Below, in pieces: positions 11,482 to 25,144 of a stretch of 64,000 bases of DNA. The notes beneath the pieces were generated by a model, which worked only from the letters and a program-made list of their open reading frames with translations, did not search any database and had not been told where the DNA came from. Each line of letters opens with the position of its first letter. Position 1 is the stretch's first letter. The stretch is from Acholoe squamosa (Eukaryota > Annelida > Polychaeta > Phyllodocida > Polynoidae): contig OX439035.1 in NCBI GenBank assembly GCA_949317995.1, positions 78,909,459 through 78,973,458 of the forward strand, in the 5' to 3' direction. Position numbers and translations under genes: made by a program.

Positions 11482-13176
11482 CTGCACCGGAAGACGCCAA
11501 GAGGGCGTTCCCGGCTGCATCCCCTGGTGGCAGATGGACGAGGCAGACCCACGGACAGCTTTTCTGCATTTCCTTATTTCCTTTACTCTCTCCGGGGGAA
11601 TTTCATTTTCAGTTAGAAGTAGTATTTGTGTTTTGGAATGGACAAAATCTGACTTGAATGAATCAATTGTGTACCAGATTGTATGAACATCTACTGTATT
11701 AGACCGTCTGTCACAGTGACACTTGGCGAAAGTTCTTTGAGACTTGGAAGGCCCCAAAGCTGCCAAGCCGTCAGGCACAGTTCTAGACATGATCAGGTTG
11801 TCATAGTGTAATGTGACCAGAGACATGCAGGGGCTGAAGGTAGCGTAAACAGCATATATACACATAAAGTGACATTATTTGGCCATTTACAAAAAAGAAA
11901 GAAAGAAAAATCTAGTGATTGCAACAACAAAAGAATGATTATAGCAACAGAAAGACATGAAAGATATATGTACGACCCTAAAAGAACTCTTATCGACCAT
12001 ATCAGAGAGTTGCTGCCTCTCATAATGTTTCAAGGACGTCAGGTTGTGGCTTATGCATAGCTTAAAGAATACCAACCTTTTCAGTCCCTAGGTGCGGCTA
12101 ATATAGGAAAGTCAGGCATTCTGGCTGTGGCTAACAAGGGGTGTTTTACAGTATTTCAAATTCATATTTGCTAGACATTAAAATCGGTAGTGTATAAGTG
12201 GGTGTTCACATAAACATTTATTTTTCTCAGGTTGCTAGGAGAGGGACAATTTCATTGTATCATTGTCCTTCTAGACCTAATAAACCACTTCAACAATAAA
12301 GACCTCTAGTGGGTGAGACTTGAAGAACCCAAGCAAATTATAAGTTCTTAGAGAAACTATAAACATCTTGTTATATTTACAAGTTGGTAGTGCCCATCAG
12401 AAAGTCGTTCTCGAGGGTTTACTGATGGCTATGCTGTGTCTTACTTCTCTTTTACTTCAACTAGGGCCCACCTTAACACAAACGACCCTATAGCTAAGTA
12501 GATTTTTGAGCTACTCTAGATCCTACCACATTACCACTGCTCACCGCTAGGTGGTCGTTTCATGGGTGATGGACGGCACAGGTAACATGGGCGACTAAAA
12601 GTGTGTTCTATCCTTCACCAGAAGGCAAGGCACATATGCTGTATTAGCCAGGCTAGAGGCGTCTCATGTCAGAACTGTCAGGTCTGGCCCCGCTCTTATG
12701 TTATCTGGCAAAGCTCCGAATGTGTTTATCTGTAGGCATGTACGATCTGCAGCTATTGGAGCCAGGGTAGGGGTTAGTGTCTGAGGTTAGCCTCCTGAGG
12801 GGAGATGTACGGCATGGTGCCATGCCCCAAGCAGGAGGAAGATAATCCTCTACATCCACGGTGCTTAGACTATCTAAACAGATACTGGCTGTGTTACTAC
12901 CATCTCACAGTAGCAAATATTTTTTTTGTCAAAAATAAGTTTTGATTCTAATGACTAGGCTACTTGTTATACAGCTATAGCCTTATGAAAGACTGAAGTA
13001 AATGGTTACACTTATCTCAATTCATACACGTTTTTGTGTACAAATATACTGAGAAAATTGCAATAAATTGAACATTTTGGACGTCAAATTCCAGTCTTGT
13101 GCCCCTGTTAAGAGCCCTGGGCTGCAGGGCTACATATATGGGTGTGGACCACTAAATTTGACATGGTGACATGGCA
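11482..13176. other. Non-coding stretch, no gene seen
   Basis: Several overlapping frames on both strands (11431-12075) show no domain and no splice pattern. Confidence 0.4.
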
Positions 13177-13370
13177 ATTTCTTAAAATCGACATGTGACA
13201 TGAGAGGTTCTTAGAGGTGACATGGGACATGGGGATTTAAGTGACATGTGACATAACCATTTCTTAAAATCGACATGTGACATGAGAGGTTCTTAGAGGT
13301 GACATGGGACATGGGGATTTAAGTGACATGTGACATAACCATTTCTTAAAATTGACATGTGACATGGGGG
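13177..13370. repeat. 82 bp tandem repeat, about 2.4 units
   Basis: Units start ATTTCTTAAAAT at 13177, 13259 and 13341 (period exactly 82). Each unit is itself built from many GACATG / GACATGTGACAT words, so a shorter ancestral repeat is likely. Confidence 0.92.
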
Positions 13371-14477
13371 ACCCCCCATCCAGACCCCCACATATAGGAC
13401 CAGAAGTAAGGTCTAATCATTGTTCCACTCTGACCTGGTAACCTCCCATGTCAGAATTAACCTAGTATGTTACAAGTCCTTTTTACAAGCCCGAGAACAT
13501 GGCCATTTTGATGCCGGTGTTATCCTCTCTGATACCAACATATTTTTCATAGGCATCAATCTAACCGTCTTTGTATAGGTTTGGTATATGTTGGGGTAAC
13601 CTTACAGCTCCAACACACTATAGTAGCCTACGAGTATGGTGATTTATGCATAATATTGCTGTTTTCAGTGCTAAATTGCGTCCATGTGGTTTATTCTTGA
13701 ATCCTGAAGTCATTCAGCTTTAGTCAATACAATCTAGCTGCAGTGACTTTTATTGTTCATATAGTTCTAAAATGATTGGCAAGTGATTTATTAAAGACTC
13801 ACAATCAGATGTACACAAAAAAAGGGGGAAAAGAGATTGTGAATTAATGTTTGCGGAGAGTACCTTGGTATTTCCTGGAAAGAGTCAATGGGTACAGAGA
13901 AGAGTAGAAGAGATACTCTTGGGAAAGGAATAGTCCCACTTGTCAATACATTTTGTAGTATAATGAATATGCATACTAGCATACAGCATGTCTATGTGGG
14001 TGAATACTAAGACTGCACATTCTGTGTGGTACTGTAGCAGATAGCATAAGTTGCGCATTAGATTAGCCGAAGGACCCTGTTAACTTAGGTGTTTGGAGGG
14101 AATGTGTATTGGAGAGGCGTGTTCCAGGGTCCGACCCTGGGAATACAAATCCTCTTCCCCTTACCGGCACGCGTAATATGATGCATCTTCTGCAATGTGG
14201 AGTGTCATAATTTTATTATCACTCATACAGTGATATTCTCTCCTTCATCATTAAGCCTTATGGTTTATGCTACTGGAATAAAAATCACGTTAGGTTTAAA
14301 TTCAGCCACAGTATCTGCTCTGAATATGTTTGTGTACTAATGTTTCCACTCACCCCAGATGCACCTAATATAAATACCTTTGTTGTCATCTATATACACT
14401 TAACCTACATCAAGTTACAAAGAGTTTTATCTCTCAACAAAGATAGAACATCAGTGAAAGCAAGACAAATGAATTTG

Positions 14478-14479
<2 letters not shown>
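13371..14479. other. Non-coding stretch, nothing seen
   Basis: No exon, RNA gene or notable repeat recognised. Confidence 0.4.
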
Positions 14480-14514
<35 letters not shown>

Positions 14515-14532
14515 GGTGAGACTTGAAGTGTT

Positions 14533-14600
<68 letters not shown>

Positions 14601-14611
14601 TATATATATGC
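14480..14611. repeat. Two (TA)n microsatellites
   Basis: TA runs at 14480-14511 and 14536-14609, split by a 24 bp unique segment. Open frames rich in Ile-Tyr on both strands here are artefacts of the repeat. Confidence 0.95.
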
Positions 14612-16770
14612 AAACACCTTTCTAATGTAAGAAAATCGGTAGTGCTATATGGCTTGTATATAATGATATTTCATATCAAGTGCTGTCATGCATGTACCGT
14701 TCCAATAATAGTAGCTAAAATCAAAGAAACCATATTTCACAGTTAAACTGTCTTGTAGATTGAAATAGGACCATGTCCTCCCTGCTGTCTCTGTCCTAGA
14801 GAAACAATTACGGTATCCCAGTGTAACCCAAAAGCAACACAGGACTAGCATAGCTTCCCATTTCCACCCATGCCCTATGGTTGCCGCACAGACACTATAT
14901 AACACACACAGAGACACAGACGCAGCAGTTTCTGTATGCATTCCTTTTTTGTAAGTTGGCACCACTGGGTGTTGGCTTGGTGCCAGGTGGCATGGACATG
15001 GTCCACAACTCGGACCACAAGAGGCTGGGTACCATATGGACCTGGTATCGGATTGGCATCAGGTACACCCAAATAAAACCCTCTTACACGGTTTTCTCAC
15101 AACCTCTGTGCTTACTCCTTGCAGAATAAAAGAATTTCAATATAGTTATTGCAAATTTTCTATTTCCGCTGGAAGACCATTGACTGGAATGAGAGTTATT
15201 GAAAAAGAGTGTTTTAGATTAGTATATGTAGTAATGGTACGAGGATACATTGGATACAGCTGTGTGGATAAAGGTTAAGGAACTAATGTTTTGTCCATTT
15301 GATACACCTGACATGCCATCTCGGTCATACGTTAAACTCTTACTAGTGTTACCTTAATTCTGCTTCGGAAGCATTGTCACTTAGAGTAAGACGGAGACAG
15401 GTAATGGATCAATGTGGACGTTTTGAAAGGAGCAAACAAACTATAAGTGAGGCATGCCACGGTCAGGAAGTGTTCCCTTCTCTGCTCTACTTCCCACTGA
15501 ATGTATAGCACCTAATAACAGTGAGAAGAAGTGAGAAGACTAAATTGAGACCATGGTGTTGTTCTCATACCGGCTTATGGCAGTGATACATATAGTTGAA
15601 ACTGTAGTTGAAATGAGTTATACATTCACATGTGGCAAATAATAATACATGTAGAGGGGTCCTTGATAGATGATGTACAATGGAAAAATGTTGGTTTATT
15701 TTACATGGATAATGAGATAAATGAGGAAAACCCTTGAGGGTAAAGGAAAGTTGGGATTTAAAGGTTCATGTAACTTAATGAACTGAACCAATAATTTTCT
15801 AGAGCATGGAAAAGTGGACCCTTATCTAGACCAGATTATCAGCGTATTGAATAAACTATGACATTTATATGGGAAGTCCGTTCATACCAGCCTTTCCCTA
15901 CTACAACATTTATCTCCAGTCTGATAAACCATTATCCATTGCACCACATTTCCTACAGATTGCACAGTAGGAAGTGATACCTCGCTCCTTGGATTGTCTG
16001 GTCTGATTTATTGCCTTATTATCTGCTAGGTAATCCTATTGTGAGCAGGTATCATGGTAGGTATCAGATTTAACCCAGCTAATCACAGTCCTCACCTCGT
16101 ATTTGGTGTGTTAAGCTGCAGCGACAGGAGAGGAGGCAAAAGGCACATGATTCTGTTATTGGCCGAGAGACTTGTCTCCTCGGCCATTAATACATCATGT
16201 CAGAGGAGGGACAGCACATCATATCAAAAACAGCCAAAGGGCCTCTTCTATAGATCAGCTACTAAAATCACTCACTGTGACAAATATGCAGTAGTCTATG
16301 CTGTTATAACACCTTGGACAGTCTCTATCCGCCTACCCACTCAGATCTCCCCTACAGCCCATTGATTAGGTAATGCCTACAGTACCCCTCCCCCCCCCAC
16401 CTCCTCCACCTAAGCACCTAGTCGCACCTCTATGTACCCCCCCCCCCCCACACCTCCCAATCACTTCGTAATTACACATCTCTATTACGATCGATCGGCC
16501 ATTACATCTGTGATGTACATTTCACTCTTAATAATGTCCTCGACCAAGCGTGACCTTGTTAGTTCACAGACTGAGAGCTGGTCTACTTGATGGAGCAATG
16601 GAGCATGTATTGGGTTCTGTTTCATGGTTGTATTGTTAGTGCCATGAGTTGCTCATCTCGTCTTCTGTCAGATATTCCCGCTGTAAGTGTCATGAGTTGT
16701 TCCTCCAGACTTGTTTAGGCTAATTTTATTGTCAGTGGCATGGCTGCTCATATTGATGACGTATTGTTCG

Positions 16771-16773
<3 letters not shown>
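14612..16773. other. Non-coding stretch with C-rich tracts
   Basis: No gene recognised. C runs at about 16387-16397 and 16438-16449. A small imperfect hairpin around GGCCGAG/CTCGGCC lies at 16160-16185. Confidence 0.4.
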
Positions 16774-16845
<72 letters not shown>

Positions 16846-16904
16846 GAGAGACAGAGAGAGAGAGACAGAGAGACAGAGACAGAGAGACAGAGAGTCAGAG
16901 AGTC
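16774..16904. repeat. (GA)n microsatellite
   Basis: About 130 bp of GA repeats decaying into GACA. Arg-Glu frames on + and Leu-Ser frames on - are repeat artefacts. Confidence 0.95.
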
Positions 16905-18712
16905 CTCCTGGACCCTTCACTCCATGAGTGTCCTGTGTAATCCGTAATACCCGGTATATTATGCTGGAATGGTTGGGTTAGACAGAATACTGAGCAAGAA
17001 TTGATTTTTACTCTGTTCTGCTCTACTGAGCAAGAGCAAAAAGCTCTGTTTAATAGCACAACCTTGAGATCTGAGAGAACCCACCAAGCCTTACCAGTAT
17101 GACAAACCATGTGTAGTGGTAGTAGCCGCATCTGAAGGTTGTTTGGTGTTTATGCAGCCTGCAGGAGTTGGGGTGGTAATGTGTGCTGTCGGGAAAGGTT
17201 TCTGACTAGCAGCAAGGAGCAATTCTAAATAATTGTAGAAATCTCTACTTATCACTCCCCAAGTGGTGAATTGAAGACAACTTTCTACAGATATAATACA
17301 TAGGAAGGCAGTTACTTCCTTCTTTATCTTAGAAGTTGGAAGCCCGTCCACTATGCCTGTTGGTCAGTGTCAGCAGTTAACCCAGATGGATTATCTGACA
17401 AATCGAACACTTCATGGTAGGAATAACTTCTTAGTGACAGAGGTATGATACATTTGTATATCTTACACATTATTCTTGACACATTGCCATAAGTAGTTGT
17501 TGGCCAGCGCGTTAAAAGGTTAACATCGTCCTTGCATTGTTCATTCTAATCAGTTAACCCTCCCATTAGGCAAGATTCTTTATTTTCTTAAGACCTTCTT
17601 GCAATGCATTAGCGAATCAAATTAACGCTGTTGTATTGAACAGCCCCACAGGGCTGTCTTGCCGTATGGTTGGAGCCCTGGCGAGTTACTCACCAGTGCT
17701 ATATTCATGCATCATGACGACAAATAAACACAAGGCCCTCAAAGGCTTAACTATGGAGGTTTTCCTCTTTTTGACAACATAAAATTAGAAGAGTAACCAA
17801 AGGTAAGACGGTGACAGCCATCTAACTTTTTTGCTTCTCTCTGTGATTAACAATTTGTCTGCTTGGAGTTATTTACCGGACTTGAATGAAGGCAGTCTCA
17901 GACTTAATTTGTAGGTGAATGCAGTTTCAGAAGCTCATAGCTTAATGACACATCACCTTCACATGCAGGGATGCTGAAGCGTTTTAGAGACAATCCTTTG
18001 AGAGCCTCATAGGCCATGAAAATTGTTATATAACATTAAGATAGATGATATTATTAGGATTCTTTGTGGGTGGTCCATGGGGTTAATATGAGTATGAACA
18101 ATGGTGACCGACAACGGTCGTTCATGATTATGACCAAAAAAATTGAATTCTTTCACTTTCGTTTATCAAGTTGCCTATGCAAAGCGATTTTTTATGCAAT
18201 CTCGATAGCTCCTTTGCAAACAAGACAATAGACACTTTCCTTCATTAAGATATTTTGGCAGTAGGGTTTCAATAACTTACATATAGAAATCAATTATTTT
18301 CAAAGTAGCCCCAGCCGAGGGTGAGGAATGGCTCAATTGGATGGCCAGTTTTAATGAGAGATCTGAATCTCCCCTTAGTGAGTTGGTTACATCCCATATA
18401 CTAGGTAGATAAAATCGTTTGGACGGAATTCAATCATGTCTCTAGGCTGCCCTCCCTTAGGTACATTCTGGAGTGTACATTCTATTCCTCCAGTTTCGAA
18501 GTAAAAACCCACTTAGTCTTACAGAGCTTGGTGCACAGCCTCACGGGATGGGCTGTGCACAAATATATGCTATAAAAAGCAGTTTTCCTTGAAATAGAGC
18601 CAATGCCATGCTGTATGATGGTTTTCAGTATATGTACGGTTGTATAAGGGCAGTTTATAGGGTATCTAAATGATTAATCAGAACGGTATGCTCACTGTAT
18701 TCCTTGTGTACT
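16905..18712. other. Non-coding stretch, nothing seen
   Basis: No supported exon or RNA gene. Confidence 0.4.
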
Positions 18713-18791
18713 GGAAATTGTGTAATGAGGTTCTCGCCATGAATATGACCTTAGCTGTCGAAATGGCGTTAAACATCTATTACTCACTCAC
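18713..18791 (+). mobile_element. SINE family copy 2 (5'-truncated)
   Basis: Only the 3' 79 bp of the family, from GGAAATTGTGTAATG to the TCAC tail. Flanking direct repeat TCCTTGTGTACT (18701-18712) and TCCTTGTGCACT (18792-18803), 11 of 12 identical. 5' truncation is usual for retroposed copies. Confidence 0.82.
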
Positions 18792-18876
18792 TCCTTGTGC
18801 ACTATTCACATAAGATTATATATTTACAGTACTTGTAATTAATAATCATGTGAGTATATATTTTGGGGCTGATGTG

Positions 18877-18879
<3 letters not shown>

Positions 18880-18966
<87 letters not shown>
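18880..18966. repeat. (TA)n microsatellite
   Basis: About 87 bp of uninterrupted AT dinucleotides, 90 bp after the SINE tail. Confidence 0.97.
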
Positions 18967-18969
<3 letters not shown>

Positions 18970-21900
18970 TAGTGATGTCTGCTGGGACAAATTGATGAAA
19001 ATGTTATCATCTGCTGGTTATCATTCCCACTCATATCCTCTGAGCCTAGACCTGACATTGATTACCAAAATGTGTGTCTATACATGTGTCGACTAGATCT
19101 ATTGGTAAAAGAACAGGAAACGGAAGACTTCCATTTACCAGTGCCTCAGTTGTATCGATACTGCATACCCACCAAGGAAGACCATCTGTCCTTAGCAACA
19201 TGTACAGTGTGTGGGTGTTGACGACGTCGCTTCCCCTGTAGCGTCTCAAGTAGTGGGCGGGTCTCGGTGATTTATTGCTTTGCTAACATCAGACAGAATT
19301 GCTTTGAGCTACTCTGAGCTGCTCCCCAAGTTAAAACATACATATCGGGTGGCAAATAGATGTGTACGACGGAAGGGAAGGACAGTGTTGTTGTGGTTTT
19401 TTGTTTTTTTTTCATCAGGGCTGAATATAGTCTCTAGGGTTCCATTCTGGGACACTGAACCTTCTTGTATCATCTCGGTTAATGGCTGAATTTTCTTGTA
19501 TGACCGAAGTTAACAACTGTGTATTTTTATTCGGAAGTAGCCGCTGTATGTTATTAACAACAACTGTTTTGGGCTTATCTGTTTTGAGCATTCATGCATT
19601 TGAGAATGGGGTCTACACACGATATTGTATCATACTGACATATGAGGTCCTAACCGGATCCCTAGTCTCTAGTCGGCAACGGCACGCTCGTTCATCATTA
19701 GGCCAGCTCTACTGCCACCGAAGCCACAGACAGCAACCCGAGAATGGTCTCTTCTATTTGAATAGGCGATCCTATTTCAACAATATCCATCAGACGGAAA
19801 TAGACAGTACTGTTGAATTCATTATCGGACTTCACTCCAAAGTTTGCACTCCTGAGATGTTCAAAGTCGTACTTGTGGAATCTACCACAACGGTTGAAAT
19901 TTCTTCCTTATTATTGTAACAAGTAGAACCATAGCCTGTCCTTTGGAGCTATTAAAGCTATTGTTCGCCTCGATTATTAAATTTTGCTATCAGGCAAGAT
20001 GTCATTGATACATATAAATTAGGTCTATTTGTGTGCTGCTGTCTTAGATGGACGAAGTTGTATTAGGTGACATATCATAGCTAAAAATAGAAAACAATAT
20101 GCAGGATGCCTCTGGCCTTCACACTAGAAAATATTATAAATGAAGTTAAAAAAAAAAGAAGAAAAAAAAAGCAGCACAATAAATGCATTAAAGGATACAG
20201 ATTACGATTGACATGAAATAAGGACCATTCGTGTTAATTCAGCCGCCCCTTGTGCAATTTCACGATATTATGTTCTGTACGAAATGACATGCAGAGGGGA
20301 CCTTGCTGTCAGCAAATGTAGTTACCTGAGAGATCACAGGGACAGGAGAAAATTGTCCAATGTTGGTGCCTTTCGAACCAAATTAGACCTTAGGCCTGTT
20401 GGTCATCATCTCAGAGACTCTGACGATGGCTGACAGTAATGCCTGTGTCTGTCTGATTACGGAGATGTTCCTGAGAGGAATCATTCCATGGGTATGAATA
20501 ACTTCAATAATATAATATAGAACTTACCCTCTCATCAGGTGGAATGGTTTGGAGTTTGGAGCAATCTACTAGAACCTCTGTGTCGTGGATAAATGATACG
20601 GGACTGTGGTGGAAATATGCCTTTGATACTTTAGCTACTGCAGAATTACCTTTGATGTGCCTTGGAAATGCCCGAAATGGTCAATATCGTACTGGTTTGT
20701 TAAACCTTTTAGTCTAGATGAGAGCTCCTGGCTCATGATTTTCAATCTACGCAGTTTTTCTTGTCAAACTGATATTATAACTGTAGGGTGTCTATAATGT
20801 TCAACGAATATTAGTTTTCAGGCAATTGGTTTGAGGGAAAGTTTTATATATGTTGGTTTGAGGTAAAAATTTAATATACATATACTTGCGAGGTGCATGT
20901 TAACCATGGTTCGTCTAATCTAAGCTGCATGATAATGCTAAGGTGTCTGCAGTCCACTGTTCACGGCATAAGCATTCAATGCGCTTTATTTGTCCATTGA
21001 CAGAAGAATGATACATTTTTGTTTGTGTACGAGGTCTGCATTGTTTTTTTGTTATCCATCCAACATTTGTGTTGAATATAATGAACACATTATCGATCTA
21101 ATCGAGAATGGTACCAGGAGACTCTAGATGAATCGTAGTGATTGTCCCTCCTGAATACCTATGTACCCAAGCTAATATTTGCTATAAAACCTTCATCACA
21201 TTATACTGATGTCATGCTAGGTCCTATTGAGAAGACACTTCATACAGGAGCTTGTGAATTGCCAGAAATGGAATCCATACTGAGGTTAGTAAGGACTGGG
21301 TGAGGTGATCGTATCCATTACAGGCGTGACACATGCTATTGTCGCTCTGTACACCCCAGAGCATTGGTGGAGCATTAGCAGCGCCAGGCTGGTACTTTAC
21401 CACCTGTAACCTCACGGCCTTGCTTGTCCCACGTCAGCACAGGTAACCCATCACCACGCTTTGGACGTGGAGAACCAGTGTTTGTCTGGAACAAGGTGTC
21501 ACACAGCATTTATCATTGCCGCTTCTAGAGAGATATAGGGATTGTCATGATATATGGTTGTGTAGGACTTCACAGGGACTGTGTATGTGGTGATGTTACA
21601 GGGGCAGAGTCATGCTGGGCCAGAACTGTGATGTGGAGATGCCATGACGCGGAGATAAGTAGTATATGGAAAGGTGCAGTGGTTGCAGGCAGAATGAATG
21701 CTTTAAAACATGAGTTATGCCCTACATCCCAAAAGAGTCTGACTATATAGCAAACTCCAGCTGCCACAACGATATGACTTGCATTTAACATAAATGTCTT
21801 GTGTCTTTACTTTAAATCAAACTCGATTATGTGGTCATAAACCGTCCTTGAAGAGGCTGAATATATCAGTTGATGTTTCTGTGAAAGATGTGGGATTTGG

Positions 21901-22416
21901 CGACAATGACTTGCGAGCATGGGTGTGTAGCTGAGGGCTGGTTCTATGAATAAAAAGGGAGGCCTAAAGAGTTTGCATGCAAGGCCTATAAAAACCATTA
22001 CTGTCACCCTTACCATGCCGCAGTGTAATTGTAATGACGGCACGACGTGACAAGTGTGGACAATCCACAGACACTGCTAAGGTGCCAGACTATTAACGCC
22101 AGAAATTTTTTCAATCCAACAAACCTACCTCACATAATGCCATTGATTTCTTTAACCCAACTGACTCACCTCGTCTCCTAGTGAGCCATTATGGAAGGTA
22201 CCACAGTAATAGGATTGCTCATTAAGAAAATTGTCTAATTAATGCAATGTCCCATGTTTTTCTTATAATGCCTGTGTATACATGGGTGTAAGCCATGGCC
22301 GACACTACAATATTCTCCAAGTATTAGATTAGGCCTTGTGACATTTATAGAGAAAGGTGGTGGCCCGTGCTTAGTATGCCCTTCCCCACCACCGGTATGC
22401 TGACACTCTAAGCCAT
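18967..22416. other. Non-coding stretch, no gene recognised
   Basis: The longest open frame of the window (19482-19919, 145 codons) lies here but has no domain, coding-like composition or splice context I can recognise. An A-rich run at 20148-20170 is not tied to a retroposon. Confidence 0.4.
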
Positions 22417-22560
22417 GGGCGTGGAAAGCAGGGGGGGACATGGGGGACATGCCCCCCCCCCCCACTTTTGGCCAACTCTTCAAAAGGTCAAAACTAAAAT
22501 GTCAAGCAAAGGGAGGTCACAAATTGCAGAAAACTCCCCTGGAAACTGCTTCCCACGCCC
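22417..22560. mobile_element. Short MITE with GGGCGTGG ends
   Basis: 144 bp bounded by GGGCGTGGAAAGCA (22417-22430) and the inverted TGCTTCCCACGCCC (22547-22560), 13 of 14 paired. The left part has G then C runs. No clear target duplication. Confidence 0.6.
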
Positions 22561-22820
22561 CTGCAAGCTGCAGTATGGGGATGAGGATCTTTCTTTGCAG
22601 CTGACTTGGTTGATTAGCCAGGGTCTGCCAGGCCTGGTTGGTAGATAATTGCATGGTAGGTGTATCTCTTGTTTTGTAAAGTTCACACATCTCCAGGACT
22701 AGTGTCGTATAATGCCGGCAACAGCAGTCCGCTTATCACACTTTCGGGCTGAGGGATGAGTAATGTTATTTCTATTCCTGATTAGTTTTCTTCTCCCTAT
22801 CTTTTTCAACACTTAGCCAC

Positions 22821-23009
22821 TGCTCTAGTGGGTGATGCTCCAATGTAGTGCAGCCACATAGCACATCAATGCTGCTCTAGTGGGTGATGCTCCAATGTAG
22901 TGCAGCCACATAGCACATCAATGCTGCTCTAGTGGGTGATGCTCCAATGTAGTGCAGCCACATAGCACACCAATGCTGCTCTAGTGGGTGATGCTCCAAT
23001 GTAGTGCAG
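22821..23009. repeat. 52 bp minisatellite, about 3.6 units
   Basis: Units begin TGCTCTAGTGGGTGATGCTC at 22821, 22873, 22925 and 22977; exact period 52. Units are almost identical, which suggests recent expansion and possible length polymorphism. Confidence 0.97.
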
Positions 23010-23563
23010 GCCAGTAGACTCACCAGTAGTTGATCTAAGCATCATGGCGACTATGAAACATAAATATGGAGGTACCATGCCCGTAAAGGTTTAAGGAATC
23101 GTAGTTAAAAGGAAAGTTCACATTGCATTGTTTATTTATCATTACCTTCTAAATCAGTACCAATAGAATTGAGCGATCAATAGGCTATTTTCCAAACAAG
23201 TATGTTTTTTTACAATAGACTGTCTAGATCCGCTTGCACCGCAAGGTCCATCCCTCCTGCCTCAGATTATTTCACAGACAAAACAAAGAAGTGTTTTTCG
23301 CGTTAGTATGGACAAACACTGAATGGTTGAGGGCGGTGCTTGAAAATAGAGAACTTAATACGGCTGCATTCAAAGACAGCAGAGCAGTGTTGGCATGCCA
23401 ACAGACGTAATCTCATTACGCCGTTTGCCAAATGTGGGCATTCCACTACATTTACTAGAAAAGCCATTTTATCGAAGGTGGCAGTAGAATAGTCAGCACT
23501 TCAACATCCACCACCTAATGCCATTTGAAAGTCCTCCACTCAAAATATTTACCATTCAGAGGC

Positions 23564-23880
23564 GTAGGAAGCAAATCTTCTTTCAGGGGGCCCGGTGGGG
23601 CCCCACCTCGACCACCTTGAAATGTTGGCTCAAGCGCAATAGCCCCTACAAATTTGTATAGAAAAGTAATTTTTGATAAATTTTAGATATGATATGAGGT
23701 CCAGGCCCCCCATTTTCCCTCTCTCAATACTATATCAATCTTATTTGAAATGCAAAGTCTTAGCTCTTGTTCAATTCATTATTAATTCTTGGCAAATTTG
23801 GGGGGGGCAGACATACTCAGGCCCCACCTCCTTTATGATTGGGGGGCCCAGGCCCCCCTGCCCCCCCCCCTTTTAATACT
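23564..23880. repeat. GC-rich interspersed repeat, unclassified
   Basis: Begins near GAGGCGTAGGAAGC and contains blocks of GGGGGCCCGG and runs of G and C up to about 23870. The style resembles the small G/C-block elements elsewhere in the window, but no matching inverted end was found. Confidence 0.4.
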
Positions 23881-24942
23881 CCCCTGCCATTAGACGGCTT
23901 AATCAGTTTAAGTCAAGTGTCAAGGATTTGTTATTTGAGGACAAGCCGTGTCTGAATCTTCACACTGGTTTCTCAAAGTCACAAATGTATGAATTGCCCA
24001 GCTGCACTGATATGGCTCCATATTGATCTTGGTGAAGATTGGAGAGGACTCCCCACTTTGTTCACACATATTGACCCGATGGATCCCACTTAGTTACCTT
24101 CCCCAGTCGTCCCTCCACGTCCTACGTTGTTGACTAAGGACATTGGAGTTATAGGCATTGGGAGTCATGTTGATCCAGAATAATGTATTCCTGTCTCGTG
24201 ACTTAGCCTATGTACACATGTACTGCATTGGGTTATCAATATGAGTAGCTTTAGGTTTGAGAGATCTTGCCTCTATTTCCAAAAGTTTTAGTTTGGTCAT
24301 AGTCTAATAGAAATTAGACTGGAAATGTACTTTGTTAATTTGTAACAAAGAAGAAGTATGGAAGTCTCTCCTCTTTCAGTAATAACCATGATTTTGTGTA
24401 CGTTCATGGCTGTGGACTAGCCCTGGGAACTATCTTATTTCTTAGTAGGCACATAAATATGTCATTCACATCTGAAGAACTGATACGAATCGTGGATATA
24501 TGTATTTGCTGGGGAAAGTCCCAATGCCAATTAAAATATAAAATTTCCCAAATACCTCCCAGTAAAGCCCAATTTAGTGTTGCATATAGGATCCCAATGT
24601 ATAAAAGTTGACAGCTTTCTGATGCAGAGATCAGGGCCCCATTTAGAGGAGCTTGTATTGATAAGTAGCCTCGTAGCCACCATTGGCTGTGCCTCATTAC
24701 ACTACAGGGCGGGCCGATACCACCCAGTTCCTCTGCTGTGTGCGCCTTCAATGGTCGCATAGTGTATAAAATCACCATTTCTATAGTCATGGTACACTCG
24801 CTATTGCTACTACAACATGCATCATGCTGAACCTATAAGGATTTTGCTACACTTCCAGAGGGTTGTGATGGTGCAGCAATGGGGCCCTTAATTGCCTATA
24901 GGCTTGCATCATGAATATTACAACCATAAAACTGAAGGCATC

Positions 24943-25131
24943 ATGGCGTCCTTAAAGGATTATGCTGCTCCAGCTCCCCTATTTGTTGATGATAAATCTG
25001 CTGATAACCCCCAAGCATCAGCAGCCTGGAAGCAGTCAACGCCTCGGGCAGAACAGGGAACGCCCAAGCAGCACAAAGTGTATGTGCTATTGATAACGGG
25101 ACTATTTCCGTTTGGCTGTCTACGGTGCTAA
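24943..25131 (+). CDS. Possible short coding frame, unrecognised
   Basis: 63-codon frame from an ATG in good initiation context (ATCATGG), opening MASLKDYAAPAPLFVDD and then Ala/Pro/Gln/Lys-rich. The segment is more GC-rich than its surroundings and ends 14 bp before a cluster of CRE-like sites. It matches no family I know. It could be the first exon of an unknown gene or chance; there is no signal peptide or membrane segment. Confidence 0.15.
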   Translation: MASLKDYAAPAPLFVDDKSADNPQASAAWKQSTPRAEQGTPKQHKVYVLLITGLFPFGCLRC

Positions 25132-25144
25132 ATGATGGGCCTTA

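Noticed and set aside
11431-11865. 144-codon frame on -
   Set aside because: Part runs through a MITE and a C-run; no domain or splice support.
14100-14165. Possible tRNA-like segment around GGTCCGACCCTGG
   Set aside because: No cloverleaf or anticodon arm could be folded.
14405-14746. Ile-Tyr rich frames (also at 18802, 33073, 43900-44333)
   Set aside because: Translations of (TA)n microsatellites.
16711-16947. Arg-Glu and Leu-Ser rich frames
   Set aside because: Translations of a (GA)n tract.
19482-19919. 145-codon open frame on +
   Set aside because: Longest frame in the window, but no domain, no splice sites and no coding-like composition; expected by chance in 64 kb.
22821-23009. CRISPR-like regular spacing
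   Set aside because: The 52 bp units are contiguous with no unique spacers; it is a minisatellite in a eukaryote.
24404-24790. 128-codon frame on - overlapping + frames
   Set aside because: No domain; overlapping frames on both strands in non-coding sequence.
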